Assembly (NCBI RefSeq): GCF_937934665.1
Contig: NZ_CALGYW010000064.1
Span: forward strand, 54,399 to 118,398
Reading direction: 5' to 3'
Length of the DNA: 64,000 nt
Origin: an uncultured Anaerococcus sp.
Lineage (GTDB): Bacteria; Bacillota; Clostridia; Tissierellales; Peptoniphilaceae
The notes under the pieces were generated by a model. That model had not been told where the DNA came from, did no database searches, and was given only the letters and a program-made list of their open reading frames with translations. The translations under genes and the position numbers were made by a program. Below are positions 1 through 8,467 of this stretch, in pieces (positions within the stretch are counted from its first letter, which is position 1; every line of letters begins with the position of its first letter).

Positions 1-1436
1 TTGACGATGATAAACTAATTGTAACAAGATATATTAGTAAGGGATCATCTAGCATAAGGATAAATGGCAGATTATCAAATTTAAATATTTTAAGAGAAAT
101 AAGTGATGATTTGATAGACATATATAAGCAGGGTGATTCTAATATTTATATGAACAAGGCTAATTATATAGACCTTATAGACTCCTATCAAAATGATAAG
201 GAAAGTAAAAAACTAAGGGAAAATCTTTCTAAACTTTCTAAACAAAAAAGTGACTATCTTAAGAGATATAAGGATTTTGACCTATCTGATGAAGAGCTAA
301 GCAGGGAAAGAGACTTGGTTAATTATCAGATAGATGAAATCGATAGTGTAGATCTTTTTAATATTGACGAGGAAGAGTTAGAAAGTGAATATAAGAGGCT
401 AAGCAATGTCGAAAGTCTAAAAGATGGATACTATAAGATGCTTGAATATATAGATTCAAGCGATTTTGATATGCCTTCAACAAGTAAACTTCTTAATGAG
501 AGTGCATCAATTATAGCGGGTTTTGTAGATATAGATAAGAAATCACAAGACTTATACAATAGACTTATATCCCTATCTGATGAGCTTGATGATATCTACT
601 CAGAGGCTAATTCTTATGTGGATTTCTTAACTACCGATCCAGAAAAATTAGAGACCCTAGAAGAATTAAATAAAAAGATTTTTGACCTAAAAAGAAAATA
701 TGGCAATAATATAGAAGATATCAAAGCCTATTATGAAAAGATGAAAGAAAGGCTTAATGAATTAGATCAGATAGATAATTTAAGAAGTAACCTAACAAGT
801 ATTTTAGCAGAAATAGATGAGAAAATGCTAAAGTTTGCTGAGGCTATTCATGAAATTAGGATAGGGAAAATTAAAAGCTTAGAGAAGTCTCTTAATAAAG
901 AAATAGTGGAATTAAATATAAAAAATGGTAAGTTTAAAGTCGACCTTACTAGAAAAGAAAATATCGATAAAGCAGGTTTTGATGATATAGATTTTCTTAT
1001 TAGAACTAATAAGGGAGATAATCTCACATCCCTAACAAAGACTGCTTCAGGGGGAGAAATATCAAGAATTATGCTTGCCTTTAAAGAAGTATTTGCAAGC
1101 TTTGATGATATGGATACTATGATATTTGATGAGATTGACACAGGCATAAGTGGGAGAACTGCACAAATAGTTGGGGAGAAAATCTTAGACCTATCAAAGA
1201 AAAGACAAGTGATAGCTATAAGCCACCTTCCTCAGATAGCATCTCTTGCTAATAACCACATACTTATAAGCAAGGAGGATGATGGTGATTTTACTGTCTC
1301 AAGTTCTAAAAATATTGATGGTGAAGATAGAACTCTTGAAATAGCAAGACTAATTGGTGGGGTCGATATTACTGATACTACTATTAAATCAGCCAGAGAG
1401 ATATTAAAAATGGCGGAGGATCTAAGAAATGAATGA
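1..1436 (+). CDS. recN: DNA repair protein RecN (5' end outside window)
   Basis: RecN is an SMC-like ATPase that acts early in recombinational repair of double-strand breaks. The reading frame is open from base 3, so the first in-frame TTG at 111 is not the true start and the N-terminal Walker A lies off the window. Residues encoded at 60-120 (INGR...LREI...LIDI) match the conserved stretch after the N-terminal ATPase lobe. A long charged coiled coil follows. The C-terminal ATPase lobe has the ABC signature TASGGEISRIMLAFK near 1045 and the Walker B DTMIFDEIDTGISG near 1120. It overlaps the next gene by 8 bases, as expected for an operon. Identification is firm; only the 5' extent is unknown. 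Confidence 0.95.
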   Translation, partial: DDDKLIVTRYISKGSSSIRINGRLSNLNILREISDDLIDIYKQGDSNIYMNKANYIDLIDSYQNDKESKKLRENLSKLSKQKSDYLKRYKDFDLSDEELSRERDLVNYQIDEIDSVDLFNIDEEELESEYKRLSNVESLKDGYYKMLEYIDSSDFDMPSTSKLLNESASIIAGFVDIDKKSQDLYNRLISLSDELDDIYSEANSYVDFLTTDPEKLETLEELNKKIFDLKRKYGNNIEDIKAYYEKMKERLNELDQIDNLRSNLTSILAEIDEKMLKFAEAIHEIRIGKIKSLEKSLNKEIVELNIKNGKFKVDLTRKENIDKAGFDDIDFLIRTNKGDNLTSLTKTASGGEISRIMLAFKEVFASFDDMDTMIFDEIDTGISGRTAQIVGEKILDLSKKRQVIAISHLPQIASLANNHILISKEDDGDFTVSSSKNIDGEDRTLEIARLIGGVDITDTTIKSAREILKMAEDLRNE

Positions 1437-1977
1437 AGAAAAATTTTATGAAAAAACTATAAAGTCTGATACTATTTACGATGGTAAAATACTTAAGTTG
1501 AGAGTCGACACCGTAGAACTTGAAAATAAAAGATATTCAAAAAGAGAAATAGTGGACCACCAAAAAGGTGTAGGCATCATAGCCTTTGATGGTGATAATA
1601 AACTTTGGATGGTAAGTCAATACAGAAAGGCAATCGATAAGGTAACCTTAGAAATACCAGCAGGTCTAGTTGATCCTGGCGAACTTCCTATAGAAACTGC
1701 TAAAAGAGAATTACAAGAAGAGGTAGGATTTTACCCAGAAAAAATAAGCTACCTATTTGACATGCATGCCTCTCCAGGGTTTACCAACGATAAGTTATCT
1801 TTTTTTGTGGCAGAAGATTTAAAAGAATCTAAGCTTGAGCAAGATGAAGATGAGAATGTTGAAAGTAAATCTTATCCAGTAGAAGAACTCTATCAGATGG
1901 TTGAAAACGGTGAAATCACAGACGCTAAGACAATAATAGCTATTTTCTATGCTTTAAGAAGGCTAAATGAAGCTTAA
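1429..1977 (+). CDS. nudF: Nudix hydrolase, probable ADP-ribose pyrophosphatase
   Basis: This 182-residue protein has a complete Nudix box at residues 79-101 (G-x5-E-x7-RELQEEVGF), the Mg-binding catalytic helix. The upstream YRKAIDKVTLEIPAGLVDPGE context is typical of the ADP-ribose pyrophosphatase branch, which splits ADP-ribose into AMP and ribose 5-phosphate. Family membership is directly visible; substrate is inferred from the branch. It starts inside recN and its end overlaps scpA by 11 bases, so translation is probably coupled. No signal peptide is seen, so it should be cytoplasmic. Confidence 0.9.
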   Translation: MNEEKFYEKTIKSDTIYDGKILKLRVDTVELENKRYSKREIVDHQKGVGIIAFDGDNKLWMVSQYRKAIDKVTLEIPAGLVDPGELPIETAKRELQEEVGFYPEKISYLFDMHASPGFTNDKLSFFVAEDLKESKLEQDEDENVESKSYPVEELYQMVENGEITDAKTIIAIFYALRRLNEA

Positions 1978-2662
1978 TATTAAGCTAGATGACTTTGAGG
2001 GTCCCTTTGACTTACTTCTCAAGTTAATTGATAGGGAAAAGATAGATATCTACGATGTAAAAATTGAAGAAATTACTAATCCGTTTTTAACAGAGATGGC
2101 TAAGATGGATATTGATATATCAATGCTATCTGAGTTTATTTATACTTCTTCTATTCTTTTAACTATTAAGGCTAATAAATTATTACCAAAGCCAGAAAAT
2201 GAGAATTTAGAAGAAGATTTTCTTGCCTACCTTATTGAATATAAGAAGATAAAGTCAGTTCAAGATGATTTTAAAATCTTAGAAGAAGAGGCTAGGAAAA
2301 TACATGCCAAATACCAGGAAGATCTTTCAGTTTTTCAAAAAGAAGATTTAGTACTAAACCAAGATGTAGATATTTTATCTAGGGAATTTTCAAAACTAAT
2401 TAAAAGGCTCGATAAAGAAAAAAAGAGTGAGGAAAAAATTTTTGAACAAGTAAGGATGCCAGATGTTAATTCCTATTTAATTAGTCTTAGAAAAACCTTG
2501 AATTTCTCAAAAGAACTTAAGCTTGTAGATATAACAAGGAGAATCAATTCAAAGGCTGAGTGCATAGCTACCTTTCTAGCCTTGCTAGAATTGGTCAGAC
2601 TAAATGAAATATATTTAAAACAAGAAGAAATAAATTCATTTAAGATTTTTAAGAGGGTTTGA
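1967..2662 (+). CDS. scpA: Segregation and condensation protein A
   Basis: ScpA is the kleisin subunit that bridges the two heads of the SMC dimer in the bacterial condensin-like complex. The N-terminus has the family hallmark FEGPFDLLLKLIDREKIDIYD. The middle is a charged helical linker, and the C-terminal part is a short winged-helix-like segment (KAECIATFLALLELVRLNEI). The length of 231 residues is normal. It overlaps both nudF and scpB by a few bases, and the scpA-scpB pair is the conserved arrangement. The SMC partner is not in the window. Confidence 0.95.
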   Translation: MKLNIKLDDFEGPFDLLLKLIDREKIDIYDVKIEEITNPFLTEMAKMDIDISMLSEFIYTSSILLTIKANKLLPKPENENLEEDFLAYLIEYKKIKSVQDDFKILEEEARKIHAKYQEDLSVFQKEDLVLNQDVDILSREFSKLIKRLDKEKKSEEKIFEQVRMPDVNSYLISLRKTLNFSKELKLVDITRRINSKAECIATFLALLELVRLNEIYLKQEEINSFKIFKRV

Positions 2663-3189
2663 TTATGGATAAGTACCTAAAGGGTCTTGTAGAAGAAGTC
2701 CTATATATATGGGCAGATCCTATAGATATAGACGAAATAAGTAAGATTTTATATGATTTTAAAAAAGCTGATATAAGAAAATGCCTAGAAGAAATGGTTG
2801 ATGAAAGAAAAGAATTAGATAGTGGACTTATTATAAGAAATTTTAATAATTCTTATCAATTCACAACAAGAAAGGCAAGTGATAAGTATTTTGAATCCTT
2901 GCTTTCAAAATCTGACAAAAAACTTACTAATTCAACACTAGAGACCTTATCGATAATAGCCTATAAGCAGCCAATAACAAGAGTTGAGATAGATAAAATT
3001 AGGGGAGTAAATTCACAATCAACTATTGATTCTCTCTTAGAAAAAAAATTAATTATTGAAAAAGGAAGGCTTGATAAGATAGGTAAACCCATTATCTATG
3101 GTACCACCGATGCTTTTTTAAAGTATTTTAACTTAAATACTTTAGAAGACTTGCCTGAAATTAGGATTGATCAAAATGAGGATAAATAA
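2659..3189 (+). CDS. scpB: Segregation and condensation protein B
   Basis: ScpB dimerises and binds the ScpA linker in the SMC-ScpAB chromosome-organising complex. The 176 residues form two winged-helix domains. The second contains the conserved TLETLSIIAYKQPITRVEID stretch followed by RGVNSQSTIDSLLEK, typical of the family. An internal in-frame ATG at 2665 (atggataag), after TTGATT, could be the real start, since the first codon at 2659 is TTG. The 3' end overlaps rluB. Identification rests on this motif and on direct linkage to scpA. Confidence 0.94.
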   Translation: MIMDKYLKGLVEEVLYIWADPIDIDEISKILYDFKKADIRKCLEEMVDERKELDSGLIIRNFNNSYQFTTRKASDKYFESLLSKSDKKLTNSTLETLSIIAYKQPITRVEIDKIRGVNSQSTIDSLLEKKLIIEKGRLDKIGKPIIYGTTDAFLKYFNLNTLEDLPEIRIDQNEDK

Positions 3190-3871
3190 ATACATAGCTC
3201 ACTCAGGCTATACTTCTAGGCGTAAGGCAGATGATTTAATTTACGAGTCTAGAGTGAAAGTAAATGGAAAGATAATAAGTGAGCCAGGCTATAAAGTTAA
3301 GGATGGAGATAGGGTAGAAGTAGATGGAAAGCTACTTTCTCTAGAAGAGAAGTTTTATATAAAACTATATAAACCCGTTGGTTTTATTACATCAAACTTT
3401 GATCCATTTAACGAAAAAGATTTAAATGACCTAGTTGACATAAACCAAAGATTTTTTGCTGCAGGAAGGCTTGATAAGGATAGCGAAGGACTACTTATCA
3501 TAACTAATGACGGAGAGTTTACCAATAACTTAACTCATCCAAAGTTTAAACTTGATAAAGAATATATAGTAAAAATTGATAGAGGACTTAACAAAGCTCA
3601 AGAAAAAGTCTTCGAAAAAGGTCTAGATATAGGTAGGGGCGAGAAGACATCTGATGCTAAGCTAACCTACCTAGGAGATAGGACCTATAGAGTAAATATC
3701 CACCAAGGTTATAACAGACAGATAAGAAGGATGTTTAAGGTTCTTGGTGCTGAAGTTATTAGTCTAAAGCGAATAAGGATTGGAAAAATAAAACTAGCAG
3801 ACCTTAAGAAAAAAGAGTACAGATATTTTAATGATGAAGAATTAAAATTTGTTGATGAAATTAGAAGATAG
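3176..3871 (+). CDS. rluB: rRNA pseudouridine synthase, RluB/RsuA family
   Basis: This enzyme converts a uridine in 23S (RluB-like) or 16S (RsuA-like) rRNA to pseudouridine. An N-terminal S4 RNA-binding domain (RINKYIAHSGYTSRRKADDL) is followed by the catalytic domain with GRLDKDSEGLLIITNDG, whose Asp is the catalytic residue, and by the C-terminal NRQIRRMF motif. I place the start at ATG 3176, since AGGA lies 9 bases upstream and the product begins MRINK; an in-frame TTG at 3167 is less likely. Gene order after scpAB favours RluB. A terminator hairpin begins inside its stop codon. Confidence 0.92.
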   Translation: MRINKYIAHSGYTSRRKADDLIYESRVKVNGKIISEPGYKVKDGDRVEVDGKLLSLEEKFYIKLYKPVGFITSNFDPFNEKDLNDLVDINQRFFAAGRLDKDSEGLLIITNDGEFTNNLTHPKFKLDKEYIVKIDRGLNKAQEKVFEKGLDIGRGEKTSDAKLTYLGDRTYRVNIHQGYNRQIRRMFKVLGAEVISLKRIRIGKIKLADLKKKEYRYFNDEELKFVDEIRR

Positions 3872-3887
3872 GCGACTATCTTTTTTT
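3865..3887 (+). terminator. Intrinsic terminator after rluB
   Basis: A 7-bp stem (aagatag/ctatctt) closes a GCGA tetraloop and is followed by seven T. The left arm contains the rluB stop codon. The next gene on the same strand starts only 11 bases after the T-run, so this may act as a partial, intra-operon terminator. Confidence 0.75.
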
Positions 3888-3898
3888 GTGGGATAAAT

Positions 3899-5113
3899 AT
3901 GAAAAAAATTGGAATAATTGGTGCCGGACCTGCTGGTCTTATGGCGGCTATCAGTGCAAAAAATGAAAATAACCAAATAATTATATTTGAAGGGAATGAA
4001 AGTATAGGGAAAAAACTATTAATGACCGGTGGAGGTAGGTGTAATATTACAAATACAGCCTACTTTGAAGATTTCCTAGATAATGTTGTAAGAAATAAAA
4101 AGTTTATGTACTCTGCCTTCACTAGTTTTGATAACTACTCCCTAATTGATTATTTAAACATAAATGGCATAGAAACAATTGTCGAAGAAGATGGCAGAGT
4201 TTTCCCTAAGTCTCAAAAAGCAAGTGACTTTGTTGACTTTTTCCATAGTCAATTAAGGCAAAAAACTATTAACTTAAAAACCAGTGTGAAAATAGAGAAA
4301 GTTTACAAGGATAAACTTTTTTATCTAACTGATCAAAAGGGCAAAACTTATAGTTTTGATTACCTAATAGTTGCTACAGGAGGTAGGTCATATCCACAGA
4401 CAGGCTCAAATGGCAATGGTTATAAAATTGCAAGTAAGCTTGGTCACAATATAATAAAACCGGAGCCTGTCCTTGTACCTATTTTTATAAAAAATAAATT
4501 GAATTTAAGGGCCCAATCCTTTAAAGGTGTAGAGATTCTCATAGATTTAGGTAAGGAAAGTCAAACCATTTGTGGAGATATACTTATGAATACAAACTTT
4601 TTAACTGGACCAGCTGCTTTAAAAGCAAGTTCTTTTATAAGGGGTAAGGATATTAAAGCTCTTGCTATAGATTTTTTGCCTAAGCAAACCTATAATGATT
4701 TAGAAGAAAAGATATTAAATGACATTAAAGAAAACCCAAAAAAATCTGTAGGAAATGCTTTGAAAAATCTAATAAATTCATCTTTATTAGATGAAATATT
4801 AGCCTTATCCAAGATAGATATAAATAAAAAATCAAGCGAATTAAGTAAAGATGAAAGAAAAAACATTATTGGGAAAATTAAAAGATTTTCTTTAGACTTT
4901 GACCACCTAGGGTCTTTTGAATCAGCAGTCGTAACTAGGGGAGGAGTCGATATAAAGGAGATAAATCCTCAAAGCATGGAATCTAAACTCGTAGATGGTT
5001 TATTTTTTGTAGGAGAAATTTTGGATATAGATAGTTTGACTGGAGGCTATAATTTACAAACTTATCTTTCAACAGCCTACCAGGCTGGAAGCTTTATTAA
5101 GGAGAAAAAATGA
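3899..5113 (+). CDS. FAD/NAD(P)-dependent flavoprotein, HI0933/BaiN family
   Basis: This 404-residue flavoprotein begins with a dinucleotide-binding fold (GIIGAGPAGLMAAISA) and the family signature GKKLLMTGGGRCNITN near residue 45. A second nucleotide-associated motif (VATGGRSYPQTGSNG) lies near 160, and the C-terminus has GGYNLQTYLSTAYQAG. The family is common but its physiological substrate is poorly settled; some members reduce bile-acid intermediates, but nothing here supports that specific role. Its ribosome site is weak (GGGA). It ends in a 4-base ATGA overlap with cmk, so the two are co-translated. Confidence 0.88.
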   Translation: MKKIGIIGAGPAGLMAAISAKNENNQIIIFEGNESIGKKLLMTGGGRCNITNTAYFEDFLDNVVRNKKFMYSAFTSFDNYSLIDYLNINGIETIVEEDGRVFPKSQKASDFVDFFHSQLRQKTINLKTSVKIEKVYKDKLFYLTDQKGKTYSFDYLIVATGGRSYPQTGSNGNGYKIASKLGHNIIKPEPVLVPIFIKNKLNLRAQSFKGVEILIDLGKESQTICGDILMNTNFLTGPAALKASSFIRGKDIKALAIDFLPKQTYNDLEEKILNDIKENPKKSVGNALKNLINSSLLDEILALSKIDINKKSSELSKDERKNIIGKIKRFSLDFDHLGSFESAVVTRGGVDIKEINPQSMESKLVDGLFFVGEILDIDSLTGGYNLQTYLSTAYQAGSFIKEKK

Positions 5114-5763
5114 CATACATTATTGCAATTGATGGGCCAAGTGGATCTGGCAAATCAACCATATCACAAATATTAGCAGACAAATTAAAGATCGAATACC
5201 TAAATACTGGTCTAATGTACAGGGCTGTTACTAAATACTTTTTAGAGAAGGCTTGCAATGAAGAAAGCTCAGATCAAGTTCTAAAAAAATTACTAGAGGA
5301 AATCACTATTGACTTTAAGGATAACAGGTTATTTTTAAACAAAATTGATGTCACTGATGAACTAAGAAATGATGACGTAACAGCAAATGTATCTTGGGTT
5401 TCAGCAAGGACATTTGTTAGAGAAAAAATGGTTGATTTACAAAGAAAAATTGCTGAGGATACATCTTTTATCCTAGACGGTAGAGATATAGGAAGTGTAG
5501 TTTTTCCAGATGCTAAGTATAAATTTTACCTAACAGCTTCAGCTCTTACTAGGGCCAAAAGGCGTTTTGACCAAGGTGAATCAGATATGAATATAGAAGA
5601 CATTGAAAAGGCTATAATTAAAAGAGATAATTATGACTCTAATAGAAAGGTTGCCCCTCTAAAGGTAGCAGATGGAGCGATAGTTATAGATAGTTCAGAC
5701 CTTTCTATAGATCAAACAGTAGAAAAAATTCTTTCCTATATGGAGCATACAGATGTTTTATAG
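5110..5763 (+). CDS. cmk: Cytidylate kinase
   Basis: Cmk phosphorylates CMP and dCMP with ATP. The P-loop is IDGPSGSGKSTIS at residues 6-18. The NMP-binding region NTGLMYRAVT follows, and the segment DGRDIGSVVFPDA is the family marker. Length (217) is normal. The ATG start overlaps the preceding stop (ATGA), and the 3' end overlaps plsC by 11 bases. The cmk-plsC-ispH-rpsA order is typical of clostridia. Confidence 0.96.
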   Translation: MTYIIAIDGPSGSGKSTISQILADKLKIEYLNTGLMYRAVTKYFLEKACNEESSDQVLKKLLEEITIDFKDNRLFLNKIDVTDELRNDDVTANVSWVSARTFVREKMVDLQRKIAEDTSFILDGRDIGSVVFPDAKYKFYLTASALTRAKRRFDQGESDMNIEDIEKAIIKRDNYDSNRKVAPLKVADGAIVIDSSDLSIDQTVEKILSYMEHTDVL

Positions 5764-6358
5764 GGTAGTAGCAGCAATTCTTAGAGTTTTATTTTTTCCA
5801 TTTTTTAGGATTAGGGTTCATGGTAGGGAAAATATCCCAGATAAATCAGATATCATAGTATGTGCCAACCACTGGTCAAACTTAGATCCTATCTTTCTAG
5901 CCATATCCCTACCAATTAAATTCAAATTTATGGCGAAAAAAGAACTTTTTGAAATCTCTATTTTAAAAAATATCCTAAAAGCTTTGGGAGCCTTCCCTAT
6001 AAACCGCCAAGGATCTGACCTAAAATCCTTAAGATATGCTATAGGACTAATAAAGGACGGTGAGACTTTAGGAATTTTTCCAGAAGGAACTAGGGTTAAG
6101 GAAATCTCTAGAGATAATATGCATGAAGGGGTAGGCTTTATTGCCCTTAAGGCAAAGGCTGATATTCTACCTATAGAGATAAAAACCTCTTATAAGATTT
6201 TTTCTAGGGTTGATATTTATGTAAAAAATCCAATAGAAATTGAAAAATATGCAGGTATAAAAAATAAGGTAGCTATGAATCAAATTAGTGATGAAATTTT
6301 TGAAAAAATTTATGAAAATACAAATATTTTAGAAAGGGAAGCAAATGCAAATAATTGA
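5753..6358 (+). CDS. plsC: 1-acyl-sn-glycerol-3-phosphate acyltransferase
   Basis: PlsC adds the second acyl chain to lysophosphatidic acid to form phosphatidic acid at the membrane. The catalytic HX4D motif is NHWSNLDP near residue 43, and the glycerophosphate-binding FPEGTR motif lies near residue 112. An N-terminal hydrophobic segment (VVAAILRVLFFPFFRI) probably anchors it. At 201 residues it is a short but normal member. It starts inside cmk and ends inside ispH. Confidence 0.93.
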   Translation: MFYRVVAAILRVLFFPFFRIRVHGRENIPDKSDIIVCANHWSNLDPIFLAISLPIKFKFMAKKELFEISILKNILKALGAFPINRQGSDLKSLRYAIGLIKDGETLGIFPEGTRVKEISRDNMHEGVGFIALKAKADILPIEIKTSYKIFSRVDIYVKNPIEIEKYAGIKNKVAMNQISDEIFEKIYENTNILEREANANN

Positions 6359-8411
6359 AGCAGAAAATTCAGGTTTTTGTTTTGGAGTCAAAAGAAGTGT
6401 AGACCTAGCTGAAAAAGCTTTGGATAGTGGAAAAAAAGTATATAGTTTAGGCCCTCTAATCCATAACCCACAATTAGTAGATAGTTTAGAAAAGAGAGGC
6501 TTAAGTGTTATTGACCATGAACAAGCCCTAAACATCAAAGATAGCCTTATAGTAATAAGGGCTCACGGAGAGAGAAAAGACTTCAAAGATAAGCTTATTG
6601 AAAATGGTAATGAGCTTGTAGATGCAACATGTCCTGTCCTAAATAATATATATAAAAAAATTGTAGAAAAGGAAAATGAAGGCTATCAGGTCATAATTGT
6701 TGGTGATAAAACACATCCAGAAATAATTGCTATGGACTCTTGCATAAATAATGGTATAGTTATAACAGATGAGACTGAAGCAAAAAATATTAAGAATTAC
6801 AATAAGCTGTATGTAGTAAGCCAAACTACTAACAGATTAGAGTTTTTTAGAAATATTGCTAACAAGTTAGAAGAAAATAATGATAGTGTAGTAATAGAAA
6901 ACACAATCTGCAATGCAACTAAATTAAGGCAAGACTCTGCAAAAAAACTTGCAAGTCAAGTGGATTGCATGATTGTAGTTGGTGGTTTTAATAGTTCTAA
7001 TACAAACAAGCTATATCAAGTAGCTAGTTTGTGTTGTAAAAATGTTTTAAGGATTGAAACTGTTAAAGATCTACCTTTGCAAAATCTCTCTAAATTTAAA
7101 AAATTAGGAATAATCGCAGGAGCGTCTACGCCTGAGTCGATTATCGAGGAGGTAGTAAGTAGTATGGATGAATTCACAAAAGAAGAATTTATGAACAGTC
7201 TGGAGAATAGTTTAAGGAAGATTTACCCAAAAGAGGTAATCACAGGTACAGTAATCAACGTAAAAGATGATGAGGTATTTGTTGACATCCAATATCGTGC
7301 AGACGGTATTGTTAAACTAGACGAAATGACTGAAGAGGAACAACAAGATCCTAAAAACAATTTCGAAGTTGGTAATGATATAGATGTATATGTTATCAAA
7401 CTTGATGACGGTGAAGGTAATGTTTCCCTTTCTACAAGAAGAGTAGAAGGAATGAAAGTTTGGAAAGAACTAGCTGAAAAATACGAAAGTGAAGAACTAG
7501 TTCATGGTAAAGTTACAGGCTTTAACAAGGGTGGCCTTAACGTAGAAGTAGAAGGTGTTAATGGTTTCATACCAGCAAGCCAAATTGCAACATACTTCGT
7601 TAAAAATTTAAAGAAATTCGTTGGTGAAGAATGGGATCTTAAGATCATCAGCATCGATGAAAGAAAAAATAGACTAGTTTTATCTAGAAAAGATGTTTTA
7701 GAAGCTGAACTAGATGACCTTTGGGAAGAGCTTGAAGAAGGTCAAGTAATAAAGGGTAAAGTTGCAAGACTTACTGACTTTGGTGCTTTCGTAGAAGTAA
7801 ACGGACTTGACGGCTTACTTCACGTATCTGACATTGCATGGACAAGAGTAGAACATCCTTCAGATGTTTTAAATGTTGGAGATGAAATTGAAGTTAAGAT
7901 TCTAAAACTTAATAAAGAGAAAAACAGAATATCTCTTGGACGTAAACAACTTCTTGAAAAACCATTTGAGAAATTTGCCGGTGAACACGCAGTTGGCGAT
8001 GTTGTAGAAGGTAAGGTAGTAAACCTACTTGACTTTGGTGCTTTTGTTGAAGTAGCAGATGGTGTTGAAGGTCTAGTACACGTTTCTGAAATTTCATGGG
8101 AACACGTAGAAAAACCATCAGACGAACTAACTGTAGGTGATACAATCGAAGTTAAGATTATCTCAATCGATAAAGATGAAGAAAAAGTTGGTCTTTCAAT
8201 CAAAGCACTTAAAGAAGCACCAGAAAGAGCTGAGAGAAAGCCAAGAAGACAAGTTAGAAATAACGATAGACCAAGAAGAAAAGTTGAAAGAGATAACTCA
8301 AGAGCATTCGGAGATGATGCTCTAAATAACAACCTTGGAGATATGCTTGCACAAGCCCTATCTGAACAAGGAGATGGTTTATTAGATTCTATCGATGAAG
8401 ACGCAGAATAA
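6345..8411 (+). CDS. ispH-rpsA: Fusion: HMBPP reductase (IspH) - ribosomal protein S1
   Basis: Residues 1 to about 275 are IspH, the 4Fe-4S enzyme that makes IPP and DMAPP in the last step of the MEP isoprenoid pathway; its three cluster cysteines are in NSGFCFGVKR, DATCPVLNN and NTICNATKL. The rest is an S1 protein with four S1 RNA-binding repeats, starting near residues 298, 383, 467 and 550, then a basic linker (RKPRRQ...PRRK) and an acidic tail. This fusion is known in clostridia. The S1 part shows more C-ending, highly-expressed-type codons than the IspH part. A strong SD and an in-frame ATG (residue 274) sit at the junction, so free S1 may also be made. Confidence 0.96.
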   Translation: MQIIEAENSGFCFGVKRSVDLAEKALDSGKKVYSLGPLIHNPQLVDSLEKRGLSVIDHEQALNIKDSLIVIRAHGERKDFKDKLIENGNELVDATCPVLNNIYKKIVEKENEGYQVIIVGDKTHPEIIAMDSCINNGIVITDETEAKNIKNYNKLYVVSQTTNRLEFFRNIANKLEENNDSVVIENTICNATKLRQDSAKKLASQVDCMIVVGGFNSSNTNKLYQVASLCCKNVLRIETVKDLPLQNLSKFKKLGIIAGASTPESIIEEVVSSMDEFTKEEFMNSLENSLRKIYPKEVITGTVINVKDDEVFVDIQYRADGIVKLDEMTEEEQQDPKNNFEVGNDIDVYVIKLDDGEGNVSLSTRRVEGMKVWKELAEKYESEELVHGKVTGFNKGGLNVEVEGVNGFIPASQIATYFVKNLKKFVGEEWDLKIISIDERKNRLVLSRKDVLEAELDDLWEELEEGQVIKGKVARLTDFGAFVEVNGLDGLLHVSDIAWTRVEHPSDVLNVGDEIEVKILKLNKEKNRISLGRKQLLEKPFEKFAGEHAVGDVVEGKVVNLLDFGAFVEVADGVEGLVHVSEISWEHVEKPSDELTVGDTIEVKIISIDKDEEKVGLSIKALKEAPERAERKPRRQVRNNDRPRRKVERDNSRAFGDDALNNNLGDMLAQALSEQGDGLLDSIDEDAE
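7146..7166 (+). promoter_or_regulatory. Internal ribosome site at the IspH/S1 junction
   Basis: GAGGAGG at 7146-7152 is followed after 11 bases by an in-frame ATG at 7164. The ATG is codon 274 of the fusion and lies just after the last IspH motif (GASTPESIIEEV) and just before the first S1 repeat. Initiation here would give a free S1 of 415 residues. Spacing is slightly long, so activity is inferred. Confidence 0.5.
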
Positions 8412-8425
8412 ACTAATAAATAAAA

Positions 8426-8453
8426 GGGGATGACTTAGCTCATCTCTTTTTTT
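8426..8453 (+). terminator. Intrinsic terminator after rpsA
   Basis: A 7-bp stem (gggatga/tcatctc, one G-T pair) with a six-base loop is followed by a seven-T run. The miaB start lies 14 bases beyond, so any miaB expression from upstream must read through. Confidence 0.8.
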
Positions 8454-8467
8454 ACTTAAGGAGTAGT

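Noticed and set aside
7200..8250. Similar DNA segments within rpsA considered as a repeat element
   Set aside because: They are the coding repeats of S1 domains 3 and 4, not a DNA repeat.
7820..8332. A 170-codon open frame on the minus strand opposite the S1 repeats
   Set aside because: It mirrors the repeated, biased codons of S1; no start signal or recognisable protein.
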